This document shows positions 63,727 through 64,000 of a stretch of DNA of 64,000 nucleotides, piece after piece. How positions within the stretch are numbered: the first letter of the stretch is position 1; each line of letters starts with the position of its first letter. Made by a program: the position numbers and the translations under genes. Below the pieces are notes generated by a model that worked only from the letters and a program-made list of their open reading frames with translations, made no database searches and was not told the DNA's origin. Origin of the DNA: Phocaeicola intestinalis. GTDB lineage: Bacteria; Bacteroidota; Bacteroidia; Bacteroidales; Bacteroidaceae. The stretch lies in assembly GCF_014837065.1 (NCBI RefSeq), contig NZ_JACSPP010000001.1:62001-126000 (forward strand). The letters are read 5' to 3'.

Positions 63727-64000
63727 ATGAGATATTACTTATTACTACTATTTCAGATATATATCTGTATTTTAGCATTTGTTGTAACAGGATGTTCCTC
63801 TTCCCTTGTATCGAATACGGTCAAATCTCCGGATGGAAAGTTAGAGTTTACTATTTATAAAAGTGAAAAAGGTGAACCTGTTTATGCTTTTAAAGCTAAT
63901 AATAAACAGTTGATTAACAATTCATCATTGGGTATTAAATTTAAGAATAACAATGTTTTAACAATTACTGAATGTAGTATTGAAGAGACTAATGAACGTC
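63727..64000 (+). CDS. GH97 glycosidase, 5' part (cut by window edge)
   Basis: 91 codons from the ATG at 63727, continuing past the window. A signal peptide ends in a lipobox (VVTGCSSS), then VKSPDGKLEFTIYKSEKGEP and LINNSSLGIKFKNN, the typical N-terminal sandwich of GH97 (alpha-glucosidase/alpha-galactosidase family, including SusB). It starts 23 bp after GH92, so it belongs to the same operon. Confidence 0.78.
   Translation, partial: MRYYLLLLFQIYICILAFVVTGCSSSLVSNTVKSPDGKLEFTIYKSEKGEPVYAFKANNKQLINNSSLGIKFKNNNVLTITECSIEETNER

Overview
The window comes from a gut member of the Bacteroidales, most likely Bacteroides or Phocaeicola. The evidence is four SusC/SusD pairs on polysaccharide-utilisation loci (PULs), promoters with the Bacteroidota pattern TTG-N18/20-TAnnTTTG, lipoprotein signal peptides ending at Cys, and the gene order class I methyltransferase - ftsX - DUF3098 - uppP - truB - queA - folK.

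Layout. (1) 1-20.2 kb, almost all on the minus strand: PUL genes. One block (20158 to 7276) has two SusC/SusD pairs, a NigD-like lipoprotein and a PL11-type rhamnogalacturonan lyase, so pectin (rhamnogalacturonan I) is the likely substrate. A second block (6127 to 248) is SusC-SusD-TlpA-like thioredoxin lipoprotein. Between the blocks lies a scar: an IS110 transposase fragment abutting a DUF4405 membrane-protein gene. The last codons of a plus-strand gene sit at the left edge. (2) 20.5-26.9 kb, minus strand: housekeeping operon (folK, queA, truB, uppP, DUF3098, ftsX, methyltransferase) and a DUF3592-like gene. (3) 27.5-32 kb, plus strand: leuS, a YitT-family gene and rdgB. (4) 32.3-38.1 kb, minus strand: polysaccharide deacetylase, a large DUF2723 membrane glycosyltransferase-like protein and nhaA. 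(5) 38.7-40.5 kb, plus strand: znuA-znuC and tRNA-Ala(GGC). (6) 40.9-49.8 kb: a mobile island starting next to the tRNA, with a HigBA toxin-antitoxin pair, two tiny ORFs, DUF3871, a DUF1071 single-strand annealing protein translationally coupled to a RecB/Cas4-like exonuclease, several unknown proteins, an M20-type metallopeptidase and a serine recombinase. (7) 49.9-51.5 kb: an IS4-family element with clear terminal inverted repeats but a frameshifted transposase. (8) 51.6-52.3 kb: a decayed GntR regulator. (9) 52.5-64 kb, plus strand and visibly A+T-richer: an ECF sigma/anti-sigma-controlled PUL with SusC, SusD, a GH101/GH129-like protein, GH92 and the start of GH97, probably aimed at host or yeast glycans.

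Between genes the window is rich in small palindromic repeats of several unrelated kinds: a triplet of 15-bp near-palindromes at an exact 23-bp period found at two places 31 kb apart; a 104-114 bp element with terminal inverted repeats in two copies, one of which supplies the 3' end of folK; a 194-bp element with perfect 18-bp inverted ends plus two solo ends; and single palindromes after leuS, the YitT gene and rdgB, and before the deacetylase and uppP genes. These repeats and the recombination module of the island are the most interesting unexplained content. All function calls are from reading the sequence; no database search was possible.
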